Of a stretch of DNA of 64,000 nt, positions 1 through 10,482 are shown one piece after another. The stretch lies in the NCBI RefSeq assembly GCF_002102355.1, contig NZ_LQPT01000065.1:1-64000 (forward strand), read 5' to 3'. The position numbers and the translations under genes are program-made. Each line of letters starts with the position of its first letter. Position 1 is the stretch's first letter. Under the pieces are notes generated by a model. That model saw nothing but the letters and a program-made list of their open reading frames with translations. It was not told the origin of the DNA and searched no databases. This stretch comes from Mycobacterium sherrisii. GTDB lineage: Bacteria > Actinomycetota > Actinomycetes > Mycobacteriales > Mycobacteriaceae.

Positions 1-449
1 GTGTACCTGCATTCGGCCGTCGACGGGTTCTCCCGACTGTCCTACACCGAAGCCCTTGACAACGAAAAAGCCGTCACGCAATCGGATTCATGCACCGCGC
101 CCAGGTATGGTTCGCCGTCCATGGCATCGACCGCATCCAGCGGATCGTCACCGACAACGGCGCCTGCTACCGGGCCAAAGACTTCGCCCACGTGCTCCAC
201 GGCGCACGCCACCAATTCATCACGCCCTACACCCCGCGCCGCAACGGCAAAGTCGAGCGCTACAACCGCATCCTGGCCGAAGAGTTCCTCTACGCCAGGA
301 CATGGACCTCAGAAACCCAACGCGCCGAAGCACTCAAAGTCTGGAACATCCACTTCAACTACCATCGACCACACTCTGCCGCCGCAGGCCAGCCACCAGC
401 ATCACGACTCGCCACCGGCGTCACCAATGTCATGGCCTCATACATCTAG
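1..449 (+). pseudogene. IS481-type transposase, 3' part, frameshifted
   Basis: This is the C-terminal part of an integrase-core (rve, DDE) transposase that enters from the left window edge. Visible landmarks are the first catalytic Asp in VDGFSR, the second in VTDNGACYRA, and the catalytic Glu in GKVERYNRILAEEF, followed by the usual HFNYHRPHSA ending. The reading frame changes once. Bases 1-78 read in frame 1; from about base 81 the family sequence continues in frame 3 (IGFMHRAQ). One base appears to be missing near 78/79. The element ends about 45 bases before miaB. The N-terminal half lies outside the window, so only the frameshift, not truncation, can be judged. Confidence 0.85.
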
Positions 450-493
450 CTGCGGGTTAATCCGCGGGGCACCGGTCGCCGTACCATGGCCCC

Positions 494-2020
494 GTGACTT
501 CGACAGTGGCGCCCGACGCCGCGGGCCAAGGCGGGCCCGCGACGGGATCGGTGCGCACCTATCAGGTCCGCACCTACGGCTGCCAGATGAACGTTCACGA
601 CTCCGAGCGACTGGCCGGACTGCTCGAGGCGGCCGGCTACCGGCGCGCCACCGAGGGGACCGACGCCGACGTGGTGGTCTTCAACACCTGCGCCGTGCGG
701 GAAAACGCCGACAACAAGCTGTACGGCAACCTCAGCCACCTGGCGCCGCGCAAACGGGGCAACCCCGACATGCAGATCGCGGTCGGTGGGTGTCTGGCGC
801 AAAAGGACCGAGACGCGTTGCTGCGCAAAGCACCCTGGGTCGACGTCGTGTTCGGCACACACAACATCGGGTCGCTGCCCACGCTGCTGGCCCGGGCCCG
901 GCACAACCGGGTTGCGCAGGTGGAAATCCTCGAGTCGCTGCAGCAATTCCCGTCATCACTGCCCAGCGCCCGCGAATCCGCTTACGCGGCTTGGGTTTCC
1001 ATCTCGGTTGGCTGCAACAACAGCTGCACGTTCTGCATCGTCCCGTCGCTGCGCGGCAAGGAAGTCGACCGCAGTCCGGCCGACATCCTCGCCGAGGTGC
1101 GCTCGCTGGTGGACGACGGCGTGCTGGAAGTCACGTTGCTGGGCCAGAACGTCAACGCCTACGGCGTCTCCTTCGCCGATCCCGCGCTACCCCGCAACCG
1201 CGGCGCCTTCGCCGAATTGCTGCGCGCCTGCGGCCGCATCGACGGGCTGGAACGCGTCCGGTTCACCTCGCCACACCCGGCCGAATTCACCGACGACGTG
1301 ATCGAGGCGATGGCGCAGACGCCGAACGTGTGCCCCGCCCTGCACATGCCACTGCAGTCGGGTTCGGACCGGATGCTGCGCGCGATGCGGCGCTCCTACC
1401 GTGCCGAGCGGTACCTCGGCATCATCGACCGGGTTCGGGCCGCGATGCCACACGCGGCCATCACCACCGACCTCATCGTCGGCTTTCCGGGTGAGACCGA
1501 GGAAGATTTCGCGGCCACGCTCGACGTGGTGCGGGCGGCCCGGTTCGCCGCGGCGTTCACCTTCCAGTACTCCAAACGTCCCGGCACGCCGGCCGCCGAA
1601 CTCGATGGCCAGGTGCCCAAAACCGTTGTGCAGGAACGGTACGAACGCTTGATCGAGGTGCAGGAGCAGATCTCGCTGGAGGGTAACCGCGAGCTGATCG
1701 GCCAGACCGTCGAGTTGCTGGTCGCCACCGGCGAGGGACGCAAGGACGCGCGCACGGCTCGCATGACCGGCCGGGCGCGTGACGGCCGGCTGGTGCATTT
1801 CGCCGCGGACCCGTCGGTGCGGCCGGGTGACGTCATCACCACGACCGTCACCGAAGCCGCACCGCACCACCTGATCGCCGACGCGGGTGTCCTGACCCAC
1901 CGTCGCACCAGGGCCGGTGACGCTCACGCCGCCGGGCAGCGCCCGCGCAGTATCGGCTTGGGCATGCCCGGTGTCGGGCCGGCCGCCACACCAGTAGAAC
2001 CCATGGGGTGTTCCCGATGA
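494..2020 (+). CDS. miaB: tRNA-2-methylthio-N6-dimethylallyladenosine synthase MiaB
   Basis: MiaB is a radical-SAM methylthiotransferase that adds the 2-methylthio group to i6A37 of tRNAs reading codons that begin with U. The 508-residue product has the N-terminal UPF0004 domain with cluster cysteines C30 (YGCQMN), C66 and C100. The radical-SAM cysteines are C174, C178 and C181 in [11 protein letters not shown]-terminal TRAM domain covers about residues 375-445. The GTG start at 494 gives the expected N-terminus. The tail after the TRAM domain is longer than in many bacteria and looks unstructured. Its substrate is made by miaA five genes downstream. The stop overlaps the next gene as ATGA. 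The transposase remnant just upstream may have replaced its normal 5' flank. Confidence 0.96.
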   Translation: MTSTVAPDAAGQGGPATGSVRTYQVRTYGCQMNVHDSERLAGLLEAAGYRRATEGTDADVVVFNTCAVRENADNKLYGNLSHLAPRKRGNPDMQIAVGGCLAQKDRDALLRKAPWVDVVFGTHNIGSLPTLLARARHNRVAQVEILESLQQFPSSLPSARESAYAAWVSISVGCNNSCTFCIVPSLRGKEVDRSPADILAEVRSLVDDGVLEVTLLGQNVNAYGVSFADPALPRNRGAFAELLRACGRIDGLERVRFTSPHPAEFTDDVIEAMAQTPNVCPALHMPLQSGSDRMLRAMRRSYRAERYLGIIDRVRAAMPHAAITTDLIVGFPGETEEDFAATLDVVRAARFAAAFTFQYSKRPGTPAAELDGQVPKTVVQERYERLIEVQEQISLEGNRELIGQTVELLVATGEGRKDARTARMTGRARDGRLVHFAADPSVRPGDVITTTVTEAAPHHLIADAGVLTHRRTRAGDAHAAGQRPRSIGLGMPGVGPAATPVEPMGCSR

Positions 2021-2628
2021 CAAAGAAGCACACCGACTTGGACGCCCTGCGCGCCGAGATCGAGGCCGCGGAGCGCCGCGTCGCCCGCGAATTCGACCCA
2101 GGCGCAAGGGCATTGGTCGTCGCGATTTTGGTGTTGGTGCTGCTGGGTTCGTTCATCTTGCCGCACACCGGTTCGGTGCGGGGCTGGGACGTGCTGTTCA
2201 CCGGCCACGGCGCCCAGGCGGCCGCGTTGTCGCTGCCGTCGAAGGTCTTCTGTTGGCTGGCATTGGTTTTCGGCGTCGGCTTCTCGATGCTGGCGTTGTT
2301 GACCCGGCGCTGGGCGTTGGCCTGGATCGCGCTGGCCGGCTCGTCGCTGGCCAGCGGAACCGGACTGCTGGCGGTCTGGTCGCGCCAGACCGTCGCCACT
2401 GGTCACCCGGGACCGGGGGTGGGGCTGTTCGTCGCCTGGATCGCCGTGATCCTGCTGACCTTCCACTGGGCCCGCGTTGTGTGGTCGCGCACGATCGTGC
2501 AACTCGCGGCCGAGCAGGAGCGTCGCCGCGTCATCGCCGAGCAACAGTCCCGCACCCTGCTGGACACCCTCGGCGACCAGGACGGCTCGAGAGGTTCGGC
2601 GCCGCCGGATCGACCCGACGCCCGTTAG
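2017..2628 (+). CDS. conserved four-helix membrane protein (Rv2732c-like)
   Basis: This is a mycobacterial membrane protein of unknown function, 203 residues. It has a short charged N-terminal helix, then four predicted membrane segments at about residues 31-50, 71-91, 94-114 and 129-150, and a basic, polar C-terminal tail ([13 protein letters not shown]) likely in the cytoplasm. The ATG at 2017 overlaps the miaB stop as ATGA, which favours it over the in-frame GTG at 2008 and implies translational coupling with miaB. The stop overlaps the convergent gene by four bases. Position and size fit the M. tuberculosis gene Rv2732c. No catalytic motif is seen. Confidence 0.85.
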   Translation: MTKKHTDLDALRAEIEAAERRVAREFDPGARALVVAILVLVLLGSFILPHTGSVRGWDVLFTGHGAQAAALSLPSKVFCWLALVFGVGFSMLALLTRRWALAWIALAGSSLASGTGLLAVWSRQTVATGHPGPGVGLFVAWIAVILLTFHWARVVWSRTIVQLAAEQERRRVIAEQQSRTLLDTLGDQDGSRGSAPPDRPDAR

Positions 2629-3959
2629 GACTTGCGGGTCAGCGCCTGGGCGGCCGCTCGCGCCCACTGCCGCCATTGCTCGGCGTTGGCCTGGGCCTGC
2701 TGCGCTTCCTTGGTCCGGCCGGCCGCGGCCGCCTTGCGGGCCTGCTGCTCGTAGTGCTCGGCGCGGGCGGCGAACTGTTCGGCCCGGGCCTGCGCCTCGG
2801 GGTCTGACCACGACGCGTCGCCGGCCTCGCGTACCTTCCTCTCGATCGCGCGCAGCCGCCGCTCCAAGTCGGCGGAACGTTCCCGGGGGACCTTGCCGAT
2901 CGCATCCCATTTGTCGGCGATCGCCCGCAGCGCGGCCCGAGCGGCGTCCTGGTTGCTGGTGTCGATCTTCTCGGCCTCGGCCAGCAGCGCCTCTTTGGCG
3001 GCGGCGTTCGCCTGCAACTCGGCATCCTTTTCCGCCGTCGCGGCATTGCGCGCGCTGAAAAACGCGTCCTGGGCGGCCTTAAACCGCCGCCACAGGGCAT
3101 CGTCGACCTCGCGGCTGGCCCGTCCCGCCGCCTTCCACTCGGTCAGCAGTTTGCGGAATTCCGCGCTCGTGCCGGTCCAATCCGTCGAGTCCGACATCTC
3201 CTCGGCGCGCTCGCAAAGCCGTTCCTTGGCCTGCCGCACGCCGGCGCGCTCGCGGTCCAGCTCGGCGAAATGCGACCCGCGCCGTCGATTGAACGCCTCC
3301 CGCGCGGCCGAGTAGCGCTTCCACAACGCGTCGTCGACCTTGCGGTCCAGGCCGGTGATCGTCTTCCACTCGTCGAGAATCTCGCGCAGCCGATCGCCGG
3401 CGACCTTCCAGTGCGTCGAGTTGGCGGCCAGATCCTCGGCCTCGGCGACCAGCGCCTCCTTCCGCGCGGTTTGCGCGGCGCGATGCTCGTCGCGCCGGGT
3501 CCGCTCGGCCGCGACCGTGGCCTCGGCGCGTTCCACCAGAGTGGCCAGCCGCCCGGCCAGGGCGTCGATGTCACCCAGCACGGAAGCGGTCGGCAGCGTT
3601 TCGGCCAGCGCGGCGGCATTGGTCTTGATCTTGCGGGCGTCACCGCTGCCCGACGCCAGGCGCTCCTCCATCAGCGTGACTTCGGTATTCAGGTCGTCGA
3701 ACCGCCGACCGAAGTGGGCATACGCCGCCTCGGCATCGCCGGCTTGCCAGGACCCGATGACGCGTTCGCCGGCCGAGCTGATCAACCAGACGGTGCCGTC
3801 GGGATCGACGCGCCCGAACCGGTGCGGATCGCTGGATGGGGGCAACACCACGGCGTGCGCGCTGGGTCGCGGTGTGGGTCCGGGACGAGGACCCGGACGC
3901 GGTCCGGGTCTGGGTGTGGGCTTGGGAGCATCGCTGGTACGGGGCTCGTCGTCGGTCAT
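2625..3959 (-). CDS. DUF349 coiled-coil protein (Rv2731-like)
   Basis: This 444-residue cytoplasmic protein of unknown function starts with a proline-rich tail of repeated PRPG units (about residues 13-30). A small beta-rich segment follows, then a long Ala/Glu/Arg-rich alpha-helical region. That region contains at least three DUF349 repeats, recognisable by W..A...F (for example [18 protein letters not shown] and [15 protein letters not shown]). The pattern predicts extended helical hairpins or coiled coil. The ATG at 3959 is used because residues upstream in the open frame are not family-like. It is transcribed divergently from the DMT gene and converges with Rv2732c-like. Some annotators label the family DNA-repair ATPase-like, but no Walker motif is present. 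Confidence 0.87.
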   Translation of the reverse strand: MTDDEPRTSDAPKPTPRPGPRPGPRPGPTPRPSAHAVVLPPSSDPHRFGRVDPDGTVWLISSAGERVIGSWQAGDAEAAYAHFGRRFDDLNTEVTLMEERLASGSGDARKIKTNAAALAETLPTASVLGDIDALAGRLATLVERAEATVAAERTRRDEHRAAQTARKEALVAEAEDLAANSTHWKVAGDRLREILDEWKTITGLDRKVDDALWKRYSAAREAFNRRRGSHFAELDRERAGVRQAKERLCERAEEMSDSTDWTGTSAEFRKLLTEWKAAGRASREVDDALWRRFKAAQDAFFSARNAATAEKDAELQANAAAKEALLAEAEKIDTSNQDAARAALRAIADKWDAIGKVPRERSADLERRLRAIERKVREAGDASWSDPEAQARAEQFAARAEHYEQQARKAAAAGRTKEAQQAQANAEQWRQWARAAAQALTRKS

Positions 3960-4099
3960 TTGCTCGTCACCTACCCTTCGCGCGGTCGTTGTCCCGCGCA
4001 CCTGCCGCGCGTAGCGGCACCCATACGGCCGGGAGAGCTGCTGCGGGTCTGCCGCGTCGACAGCTGCTCCGTCACCGATTCCACCAGTATTCAAGCAGC

Positions 4100-4129
4100 T
4101 TGGCGGGCCGAGCGCCGCAATCTTATGAT
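4100..4129 (+). promoter_or_regulatory. SigA-type promoter for the first DMT gene
   Basis: A -35-like TTGGCG (4100-4105) and a -10 TATGAT (4124-4129) are separated by 18 bases, about 84 bases before the start codon at 4213. The -10 is close to the mycobacterial housekeeping consensus. The site is inferred from sequence only. Confidence 0.5.
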
Positions 4130-4212
4130 CGCCGCTCGGGTAGCAACCCGCGAAACGGTGAGACGATCCGGCCGGTCGAGCGCGCACCGGCCCCGACTTC
4201 GGAGAGAACTGG

Positions 4213-5115
4213 ATGGACACGGGGGACGTCGCCGCGGTGCTCGCGCTGAGTTCGGCGTTGTGTGTCGCGATCGGCGACGCGCTTCAGCAACGCGCGACCC
4301 ACCGGCTCACCGATCCCTCGCTCGGTGGCCGACGGTTGTTGGCGAGGTTGGCCCGCAACCGGCGCTGGCGCTGGGGCGTCCTGATCCTGCTGGTCAGCAT
4401 CGGGCTGCAGGCCGCCGCGCTGAACCACGGCTCGGTGCTGCTGGTGCAGGCGTTGCTGGTGCTTTCGCTGCTGTTCGCACTGCCGATCGGGGCACGGTTG
4501 GCGGACCGTTCGGTGAGCGGGCGGGAGTGGATCTGGGGCCTGGTGCTGACCGCCGCGGTGACCGTGATCGTCACCGTCGGCAACCCGCAGGCCGGCCACG
4601 CGTACGCGTCCGGGAAGACGTGGGCGTTGATCGCGGCGGTGCTTGGGCCGTTGCTGGCGGCGGCGGTCCTGACCGCCCGCATCGTGGGCGGCACGCTGGC
4701 CGCGGTGCTGTTCGCCTTCGTTTCGGGTTCGCTGTGGGGGGTCTTCGCGGTGCTCACCAAGGGCGTCGTGCACCGGCTGAGCGAAGGCGGCTGGGGGGTG
4801 TTCGCCAGCGCCGAACTGTACGCGTGGCTGGCCGTCGCGCTGGGGGGATTCGGATGGGAGCAATCGGCGTTCCGGGCGGGCGCGCTGACGGCCTCCATGC
4901 CGACGCTGCAGGTGTCTCAGCCGGTCGTGGCGGCTTTGCTGAGTGTTGTCGCCCTCGGCGAGACGCTGAACACCGGCCGCGGCGGGATGATCGCGCTGGC
5001 GGTGGCGGCCCTGGTGGTGGCGGTGGCCACTGCCGAGCTCGCCCGGGTGGACGCGGTCGCGACGGGGCGACGCGTCGAGGCGGCACTCGGCGATGCCGTC
5101 GCACCGCCCCCCTAG
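4213..5115 (+). CDS. DMT-superfamily membrane protein, copy 1 (Rv2729c-like)
   Basis: This 300-residue, strongly hydrophobic protein has about ten predicted membrane helices, as in EamA/DMT-type transporters. It begins [13 protein letters not shown] and carries the conserved patches [20 protein letters not shown] and [15 protein letters not shown]. The ATG at 4213 follows a GGAGAG ribosome-binding site. Its substrate is unknown. The next gene is a clear paralogue, so this is a tandem duplication, whereas the M. tuberculosis map has one copy (Rv2729c). The C-terminus ends in a short charged tail. The two genes are separated by 357 bases with no obvious coding content and are probably expressed separately. 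Confidence 0.85.
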   Translation: MDTGDVAAVLALSSALCVAIGDALQQRATHRLTDPSLGGRRLLARLARNRRWRWGVLILLVSIGLQAAALNHGSVLLVQALLVLSLLFALPIGARLADRSVSGREWIWGLVLTAAVTVIVTVGNPQAGHAYASGKTWALIAAVLGPLLAAAVLTARIVGGTLAAVLFAFVSGSLWGVFAVLTKGVVHRLSEGGWGVFASAELYAWLAVALGGFGWEQSAFRAGALTASMPTLQVSQPVVAALLSVVALGETLNTGRGGMIALAVAALVVAVATAELARVDAVATGRRVEAALGDAVAPPP

Positions 5116-5472
5116 CAAAGCTGGGGTCACAGTTCGGTTCCACCGTTGCTGAGGCCGTATTGCAGACTCGGCCCGCGGGGGTAGGGTGGTCGAGACTAAT
5201 GATGCGGTTGAGGCTGGAGGGGCCTAACGGGTTCGAGCCGACGACGACGGGGTCGGTGCCGGGGAAGCGCCCGGCGGGGCTTCTGTGACACCATGGGATG
5301 CGAGTTTCGACGGTCCTATCGGATGTCACCGACCCGCCATAGCCGCAACACAGGCTCTACATAGGTCCGTGAACTAACTATTGCGCAGGGCCGTTTCCGG
5401 CGAGTGGCGCCGGGTGTGATTGCCCGGCGCGGGTCAGGGCCAACGTGCTGCGCCGGGGGAGGGGATCGCGAG
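5116..5472 (+). other. intergenic region between the two DMT paralogues
   Basis: These 357 bases have no convincing gene. A small GC hairpin (GCCGGG/CCCGGC, 5258-5275) could weakly terminate the upstream transcript. A GGGGAGGGG stretch just before 5473 is the ribosome-binding region of the second gene. The middle part (about 5330-5400) is less GC-rich and could hold that gene's promoter, but I cannot place one with confidence. Confidence 0.4.
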
Positions 5473-6408
5473 ATGAACAAGACGGATGTCGCGGTTGTCC
5501 TGGCCCTGCTCGCCGCGTTCGCGTCGGCGCTGGGCAATGTCGTACGTCAGCGTTCCGCCCAGGAAATCACGGACAAGCCGGTCGGTCATCTCGAGCTGTT
5601 TCGGATGTCGGTCCGTGACGCCAAGTGGTGGCTGGGCGCGGGCGGAGCCGTTGCGAATTACGCGCTGCAGGCCGCCGCCTTGACCCTGGGCTCGGTGATG
5701 CTGGTCACCGCGTTGCAAGTCACGGCGTTGCTGTTCGCGCTGCCGATCTATGCGCGCATGACCCGGCGGCCGGTCAGCCGCTGGGAGTGGACCTGGGCTC
5801 TGCTGCTGGCCGCCGCGCTGGCGGTGGTGGTCACCGTCGGCGACCCGGATGCCGGGGCATCGCGCGGCTCCTGGCAGACGTGGCTGGTGGTGGCCCTGGT
5901 GATGGGCCCGGCCATGGTGTTCTGCGTGGTCGGCGCCCGGGTCTGGTCCGGGCCGGTGGCCGCGGTGCTGCTGGCCATCGTCGCCGGCTCGTCGCTGGCA
6001 CTGTTCGCGGTGCTCACCAAGGCGGTCGTGGAGGTTGTCCGGGACGGTGTCGGTGCGTTGCTGGCGGCGCCCGAGTTCTACGCCTGGATCGCCGCCGCAC
6101 TGGCCGGGATGATCTTCCAGCAGTCCTCCTTCCGGGCGGGGTCGCTGACCGCGTCCCTGCCGACGTCCGTCGTCGCCAAGCCGGTCGTCGGCTCGATCCT
6201 CGGAGTGGCCGTGCTCGGTGAGTACCTGGACTGCGACGGCCCGGCCAAGCTGGTGCTGGCCGCTGGCGTGGTGGTGGTCGTCATCGCCACCGTGGCGCTG
6301 GCCCGCGGTGAGGCCGCGACCATGTCGACCAAGGCCGCGGAGCGGCTAGCGAAAAAGGCGTTGAAGAAGTCCGCGGAAATGCGCCTGGCCGAGGCGGAGT
6401 GCCGCTGA
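5473..6408 (+). CDS. DMT-superfamily membrane protein, copy 2
   Basis: A paralogue of the preceding membrane gene: 311 residues from the ATG at 5473. It shares the start TDVAVVLALLAA, a GSVMLVTALQV patch, LFAVLTKAVVE, FQQSSFRAGSLTASLPT and KPVVGSILGVAVLGE. About ten membrane helices are predicted, then a lysine-rich cytoplasmic tail (AERLAKKALKKSAEM) that copy 1 lacks. The ATG is preceded by a strong purine-rich site (GGGGAGGGGATCGCGAG), so an upstream in-frame GTG (5404) is less likely. DMT/EamA-like transport is inferred from topology; no substrate can be named. Confidence 0.84.
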   Translation: MNKTDVAVVLALLAAFASALGNVVRQRSAQEITDKPVGHLELFRMSVRDAKWWLGAGGAVANYALQAAALTLGSVMLVTALQVTALLFALPIYARMTRRPVSRWEWTWALLLAAALAVVVTVGDPDAGASRGSWQTWLVVALVMGPAMVFCVVGARVWSGPVAAVLLAIVAGSSLALFAVLTKAVVEVVRDGVGALLAAPEFYAWIAAALAGMIFQQSSFRAGSLTASLPTSVVAKPVVGSILGVAVLGEYLDCDGPAKLVLAAGVVVVVIATVALARGEAATMSTKAAERLAKKALKKSAEMRLAEAECR

Positions 6409-6459
6409 CCTTCAGCCGCCGGGACCCGCTGGTCGGCTCGTGGCCTGTCGGTCGTCGGT

Positions 6460-6465
6460 TAGTTT
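6460..6465 (+). promoter_or_regulatory. leaderless -10 element (TAGTTT)
   Basis: TAGTTT lies exactly six bases before the GTG at 6472. This is the TANNNT-N6-start pattern typical of leaderless mycobacterial transcripts. No Shine-Dalgarno sequence precedes the GTG, which agrees with this reading. Confidence 0.5.
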
Positions 6466-6471
6466 GGTGAC

Positions 6472-7167
6472 GTGCTGAGCGCCATCGCGATCGTCCCGTG
6501 CCCGCCGGTGCTGGTGCCCGAGCTCTCCGGTGCGGCGGCCGGCGAGATCGCCGATCTGACCACCGCGGCGCTGGCCGCCGCGGCGCTGCTGCCGCCGCGG
6601 TGGATGGTCATCGGAACCGGCGGCGCGGACGCCGTGATGGGACCCGAGTGCGTCGGCACCTTTGCCGGGTACGGCGCCGACGTCCGGGTCCGGCTGGCGC
6701 CCCGGGCCGGCGAGGCGGCCGAGCCGCCGGCGGACCTGCCGATCTGTGCGCTGATCGCCGGCTGGCTGCGCGGGCAGGCCCGGCCCGAGGCCAGCGCGCA
6801 GGTGCGCATCTACCGCGCCGATCACGACGCTTCGACCGCGCTGACGCTGGGACGGCAGCTGCGCGCCGAGCTCGACCGACTGCCCGACCCGGTCGGCGTG
6901 CTGGTCGCCGCGGACGGCGCGAACACGCTGACCCCCAGCGCGCCCGGCGGGTACGACCCCGGCAGCGTGGCGGTGCAGCGGGCGCTGGACGATGCCCTGG
7001 CGAACGGGGATATCGGGGCGCTGACGCGGCTGCCGGCGGGGATCCTCGGCCGGGTCGCCTTTGGGGTGCTGGCCGGGCTGGCCGCGCCCGGCCCGCATTC
7101 GGCCAAGGAGCTCTATCGCGGAGCGCCCTACGGCGTGGGGTACTTCGCGGGGGGCTGGCAGCTCTGA
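6472..7167 (+). CDS. class III extradiol dioxygenase-like protein (Rv2728c-like)
   Basis: This 231-residue, alanine-rich cytoplasmic protein fits the class III extradiol dioxygenase (LigB) fold as found in mycobacterial Rv2728c. It begins [15 protein letters not shown], has a central [19 protein letters not shown] and ends [12 protein letters not shown]. Biochemical activity is not known to me. The GTG start at 6472 has no ribosome-binding site and probably starts a leaderless mRNA. The stop is seven bases from miaA, so the two are likely co-transcribed. Confidence 0.75.
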   Translation: MLSAIAIVPCPPVLVPELSGAAAGEIADLTTAALAAAALLPPRWMVIGTGGADAVMGPECVGTFAGYGADVRVRLAPRAGEAAEPPADLPICALIAGWLRGQARPEASAQVRIYRADHDASTALTLGRQLRAELDRLPDPVGVLVAADGANTLTPSAPGGYDPGSVAVQRALDDALANGDIGALTRLPAGILGRVAFGVLAGLAAPGPHSAKELYRGAPYGVGYFAGGWQL

Positions 7168-7174
7168 GGTGGCC

Positions 7175-8104
7175 GTGCGACCACTGGCGATCATCGGCCC
7201 CACCGGAACCGGCAAGTCGCAACTGGCCCTCGACGTCGCCGAGCGACTCGGCGCCGAGATCGTCAACGCCGACGCCATGCAGCTCTACCAAGGCATGGAC
7301 ATCGGGACCGCGAAGCTGCCCGCCGACGAGCGCCGCGGCATCCCGCACCACCAACTCGACGTCTTGCACGTCACCCAGACCGCGACCGTCGCGCGCTATC
7401 AGCGGGCCGCCGCGACGGACATCGAGGCGATCGCGGCCCGCGGCGCGGTGCCGATCATCGTCGGCGGGTCAATGCTCTACGTGCAATCGCTGCTGGACGA
7501 CTGGTCGTTCCCGGCGACCGATCCGGCGGTACGGGCGCGCTGGGAGCAGCGGCTCGCCGAGGTCGGGGTGGGCGAGCTGCACGCCGAGCTGGCCCGCCGC
7601 GACCCCGCCGCCGCCGCGGCGATCCTGCCCACCGACGGCCGCCGCACGGTCCGCGCCCTCGAGGTCGTCGAGCTGACCGGACAGCCGTTCGCCGCCTCCG
7701 CGCCGCGCATCGGCACTCCGCGCTGGGGCACCGAGATCGTCGGATTGGATTGTGACACAACGATTCTCGATGAACGCCTGGCCCGTCGCACCGACACCAT
7801 GTTTGCCCGCGGCCTGGTCGACGAGGTGCGCACCCTGGTGGCCGAAGGCCTGCGCGACGGGGTCACCGCCTCGCGCGCGCTCGGCTACGCCCAGGTGCTG
7901 GCCGCGCTCGACGCGGCCGACCCCGACGCCGTGCGGGACGCGCGCGAGCTGACCTACATCGGCACCCGGCGCTATGTGCGTCGGCAGCGATCGTGGTTTC
8001 GCCGCGACCACCGAGTGCATTGGATCGACGCCGGCGCCGCGACCGAATCCGACCGCGCCCGGGTCGTCGCGGACACCTTGCGGGCCTGGCGGCACGTAAC
8101 CTGA
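7175..8104 (+). CDS. miaA: tRNA dimethylallyltransferase MiaA
   Basis: MiaA transfers the dimethylallyl group to N6 of A37 in tRNA, making the i6A substrate used by MiaB. The product (309 residues) has the P-loop GPTGTGKS at residues 8-15 and the substrate motif [29 protein letters not shown] and the late [13 protein letters not shown] tRNA-binding region are also present. Two in-frame GTGs (7169 and 7175) are possible. The second is chosen because GAGG at 7166-7169 sits five bases before it and it gives the usual [10 protein letters not shown]-terminus. The gene follows the LigB-like gene almost without a gap and is 15 bases before dapF. Confidence 0.96.
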   Translation: MRPLAIIGPTGTGKSQLALDVAERLGAEIVNADAMQLYQGMDIGTAKLPADERRGIPHHQLDVLHVTQTATVARYQRAAATDIEAIAARGAVPIIVGGSMLYVQSLLDDWSFPATDPAVRARWEQRLAEVGVGELHAELARRDPAAAAAILPTDGRRTVRALEVVELTGQPFAASAPRIGTPRWGTEIVGLDCDTTILDERLARRTDTMFARGLVDEVRTLVAEGLRDGVTASRALGYAQVLAALDAADPDAVRDARELTYIGTRRYVRRQRSWFRRDHRVHWIDAGAATESDRARVVADTLRAWRHVT

Positions 8105-8119
8105 ACGGGTGATCCGCCC

Positions 8120-8986
8120 ATGATTTTCGGTAAAGGGCACGGCACCGAAAACGACTTCGTCCTGCTGCCCGACCTCGACGCCGCGCTGCCGCTGACGCCG
8201 CAGCGGGTGGCCGCGCTGTGCGACCGGCGCCGGGGCCTGGGCGCCGACGGGGTACTGCGGATCACCACCGCGAGTGCCGCGGTGGCCGTCGGCGTGCTCG
8301 ACCGGCTGCCCGACGGCGTCGACGGGGGCGACTGGTACATGGACTACCGCAATGCCGACGGCTCGGTCGCGCAGATGTGCGGCAACGGGGTCCGGGTGTT
8401 CGCGCACTACCTGCGCGCCAGCGGCCTGGAATCCCGCGACGAGTTCGTGGTCGGCTCGATGGCCGGACCGCGGACGGTCACCCTGCACCACACCGATGCC
8501 ACCAACGCCGACGTCACCGTCGACATGGGCAAGGCCAACCGGCTGGGCAGCGGCGAGGCGGTGGTGGGCGGCCGGCGGCTGCGCGGACTGGCGATCGACG
8601 TCGGCAACCCCCACCTGGCGTGCGTCGACCCGCAGCTGTCCGACGCCGAGCTGGCGGTACTGGACGTCGCGGCGCCGGTGCAGTTCGATCGTGCGCAATT
8701 CCCGGACGGGGTCAACGTCGAAGTGCTCACCGCGGCCGTCGACGGGGCGGTTCGGATCCGCGTCCACGAACGCGGGGTTGGTGAAACCCGGTCCTGCGGA
8801 ACGGGAACGGTCGCGGCGGCGGTGGCCGCACTGGCCGACGCCGGGGCCGACACCGGCACGTTGACGGTCCGGGTGCCCGGCGGGGACGTGACGGTCACCA
8901 TCACCGACGCCACCAGCTATCTGCGCGGGCCGTCGGTGCTGGTGGCCCGCGGCGAGCTGAGCGAGCCGTGGTGGCGCGCCCAATAA
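8120..8986 (+). CDS. dapF: diaminopimelate epimerase DapF
   Basis: DapF converts LL- to meso-diaminopimelate, the last step before lysine and the cross-linking residue of mycobacterial peptidoglycan. The 288-residue protein has the two active-site cysteines, C87 in MCGNG and C226 in SCGTGT, within the two mirror-image domains of the family. DYRNADGS and GNPHLACVD are also characteristic. The ATG at 8120 gives the family N-terminus [13 protein letters not shown]. It lies 15 bases after miaA on the same strand, so it probably belongs to the same transcript. Confidence 0.97.
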   Translation: MIFGKGHGTENDFVLLPDLDAALPLTPQRVAALCDRRRGLGADGVLRITTASAAVAVGVLDRLPDGVDGGDWYMDYRNADGSVAQMCGNGVRVFAHYLRASGLESRDEFVVGSMAGPRTVTLHHTDATNADVTVDMGKANRLGSGEAVVGGRRLRGLAIDVGNPHLACVDPQLSDAELAVLDVAAPVQFDRAQFPDGVNVEVLTAAVDGAVRIRVHERGVGETRSCGTGTVAAAVAALADAGADTGTLTVRVPGGDVTVTITDATSYLRGPSVLVARGELSEPWWRAQ

Positions 8987-9032
8987 TTCGGATGCACGTC
9001 ACGGATCTGGCGTGCACTATTGCAAGTTGGCT

Positions 9033-10466
9033 ATGACATACCCAGAAACCTCCGACAACCGTCCGCCGGTTGACCACTCGGAACCCAGCGTCGGTGAACT
9101 CGCGCTCGAAGACCGATCGGCATTGCGCCGCGTCGCGGGGCTGTCGACCGAGCTCGCCGACATCTCCGAGGTCGAATACCGCCAGCTGCGGCTGGAACGC
9201 GTCGTGCTGGTCGGCGTGTGGACCGAGGGCAGCGCGGCGGACAATCATGCCAGCCTGGCCGAGCTCGCCGCGCTGGCCGAAACCGCCGGCTCCCAGGTGC
9301 TGGAGGGCCTGATCCAGCGGCGCGACAAGCCCGACCCGGCGACCTACATCGGTTCGGGCAAGGCGCAGGAGCTACGCGAGGTGGTGGTGGCCACCGGCGC
9401 CGACACCGTCATCTGCGACGGCGAACTGTCCCCGGCGCAGCTCACCGCGCTGGAAAGGGCCGTCAAGGTGAAGGTCATCGACCGCACCGCGCTGATTCTG
9501 GACATCTTCGCCCAGCACGCCACCAGCCGGGAGGGCAAGGCGCAGGTGTCGCTGGCGCAGATGGAGTACATGCTGCCGCGGCTGCGCGGCTGGGGCGAGT
9601 CGATGTCCCGACAGGCCGGCGGCCGCGCCGGCGGCAGCGGCGGCGGTGTGGGTTTGCGCGGTCCCGGTGAGACCAAGATCGAGACCGACCGGCGGCGCAT
9701 TCGCGAGCGGATGTCCAAGCTGCGTCGCGAGATCAAGGACATGAAGCAGGCCCGCGACACCCAGCGCAGCCGCCGGCTGCACGCCGCCTTGCCGTCCATC
9801 GCGATCGTCGGCTACACCAACGCCGGCAAGTCGAGCGTGCTCAACGCGCTGACCGGGGCCGGGGTGCTGGTGCAAGACGCGTTGTTCGCCACGCTGGAAC
9901 CCACCACGCGACGTGCCGAATTCGAGGACGGGCGGCCGTTCGTGCTCACCGACACCGTGGGATTCGTCCGGCATCTGCCCACCCAGCTGGTCGAGGCGTT
10001 CCGTTCGACATTGGAGGAGGTCGTCGACGCCGACCTGCTGGTGCACGTCGTGGATGGCTCCGACGTCAATCCGGTGGCCCAGATCAACGCGGTGCGCCAG
10101 GTGATCTCCGAGGTCATCTCCGATCACCAGGGCGATCCGCCGCCCGAGCTGCTGGTGGTGAACAAGGTCGACGCGGCCAGCGATCTGACCCTGGCCCAGC
10201 TGCGGCACGGGTTGCCGGGCGCGGTCTTCGTCTCCGCGCGCACCGGCGAGGGTATCGACGCGCTGCGCCGGCGCATGGCCGAGCTGGCCGCCCCCGCCGA
10301 CACCGCCGTCGACGTCGTCATCCCCTACGACCGCGGCGACCTGGTCTCCCGCGTGCACGCCGACGGCCGCGTCCATCAGGCCGAACACTGCCCGGAGGGG
10401 ACGCGGATCAAGGCCCGGGTCCCGGTCGCGCTGGCCGCGAGCCTGCGGCAATTCGCGGCGGACTAA
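9033..10466 (+). CDS. hflX: GTPase HflX
   Basis: HflX is a ribosome-associated GTPase that splits stalled 70S ribosomes and is linked in mycobacteria to macrolide and hypoxia responses. The 477-residue product has the HflX N-terminal domain, a glycine-rich linker (GGRAGGSGGGVGLRGPGE) and a helical arm. The G domain has G1 GYTNAGKS, G3 DTVG and G4 NKVD. The start is uncertain: the ATG at 9033 is preferred, but an in-frame GTG at 9012 would add seven residues. Neither has a strong ribosome-binding site. Confidence 0.93.
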   Translation: MTYPETSDNRPPVDHSEPSVGELALEDRSALRRVAGLSTELADISEVEYRQLRLERVVLVGVWTEGSAADNHASLAELAALAETAGSQVLEGLIQRRDKPDPATYIGSGKAQELREVVVATGADTVICDGELSPAQLTALERAVKVKVIDRTALILDIFAQHATSREGKAQVSLAQMEYMLPRLRGWGESMSRQAGGRAGGSGGGVGLRGPGETKIETDRRRIRERMSKLRREIKDMKQARDTQRSRRLHAALPSIAIVGYTNAGKSSVLNALTGAGVLVQDALFATLEPTTRRAEFEDGRPFVLTDTVGFVRHLPTQLVEAFRSTLEEVVDADLLVHVVDGSDVNPVAQINAVRQVISEVISDHQGDPPPELLVVNKVDAASDLTLAQLRHGLPGAVFVSARTGEGIDALRRRMAELAAPADTAVDVVIPYDRGDLVSRVHADGRVHQAEHCPEGTRIKARVPVALAASLRQFAAD

Positions 10467-10482
10467 CGCGGGGCCACCGCCG

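Noticed and set aside
3270-5288. Very long plus-strand open frame antisense to the DUF349 gene
   Set aside because: Composition and Gly/Arg bias are those of a shadow of real genes on the other strand and in the neighbouring frame.
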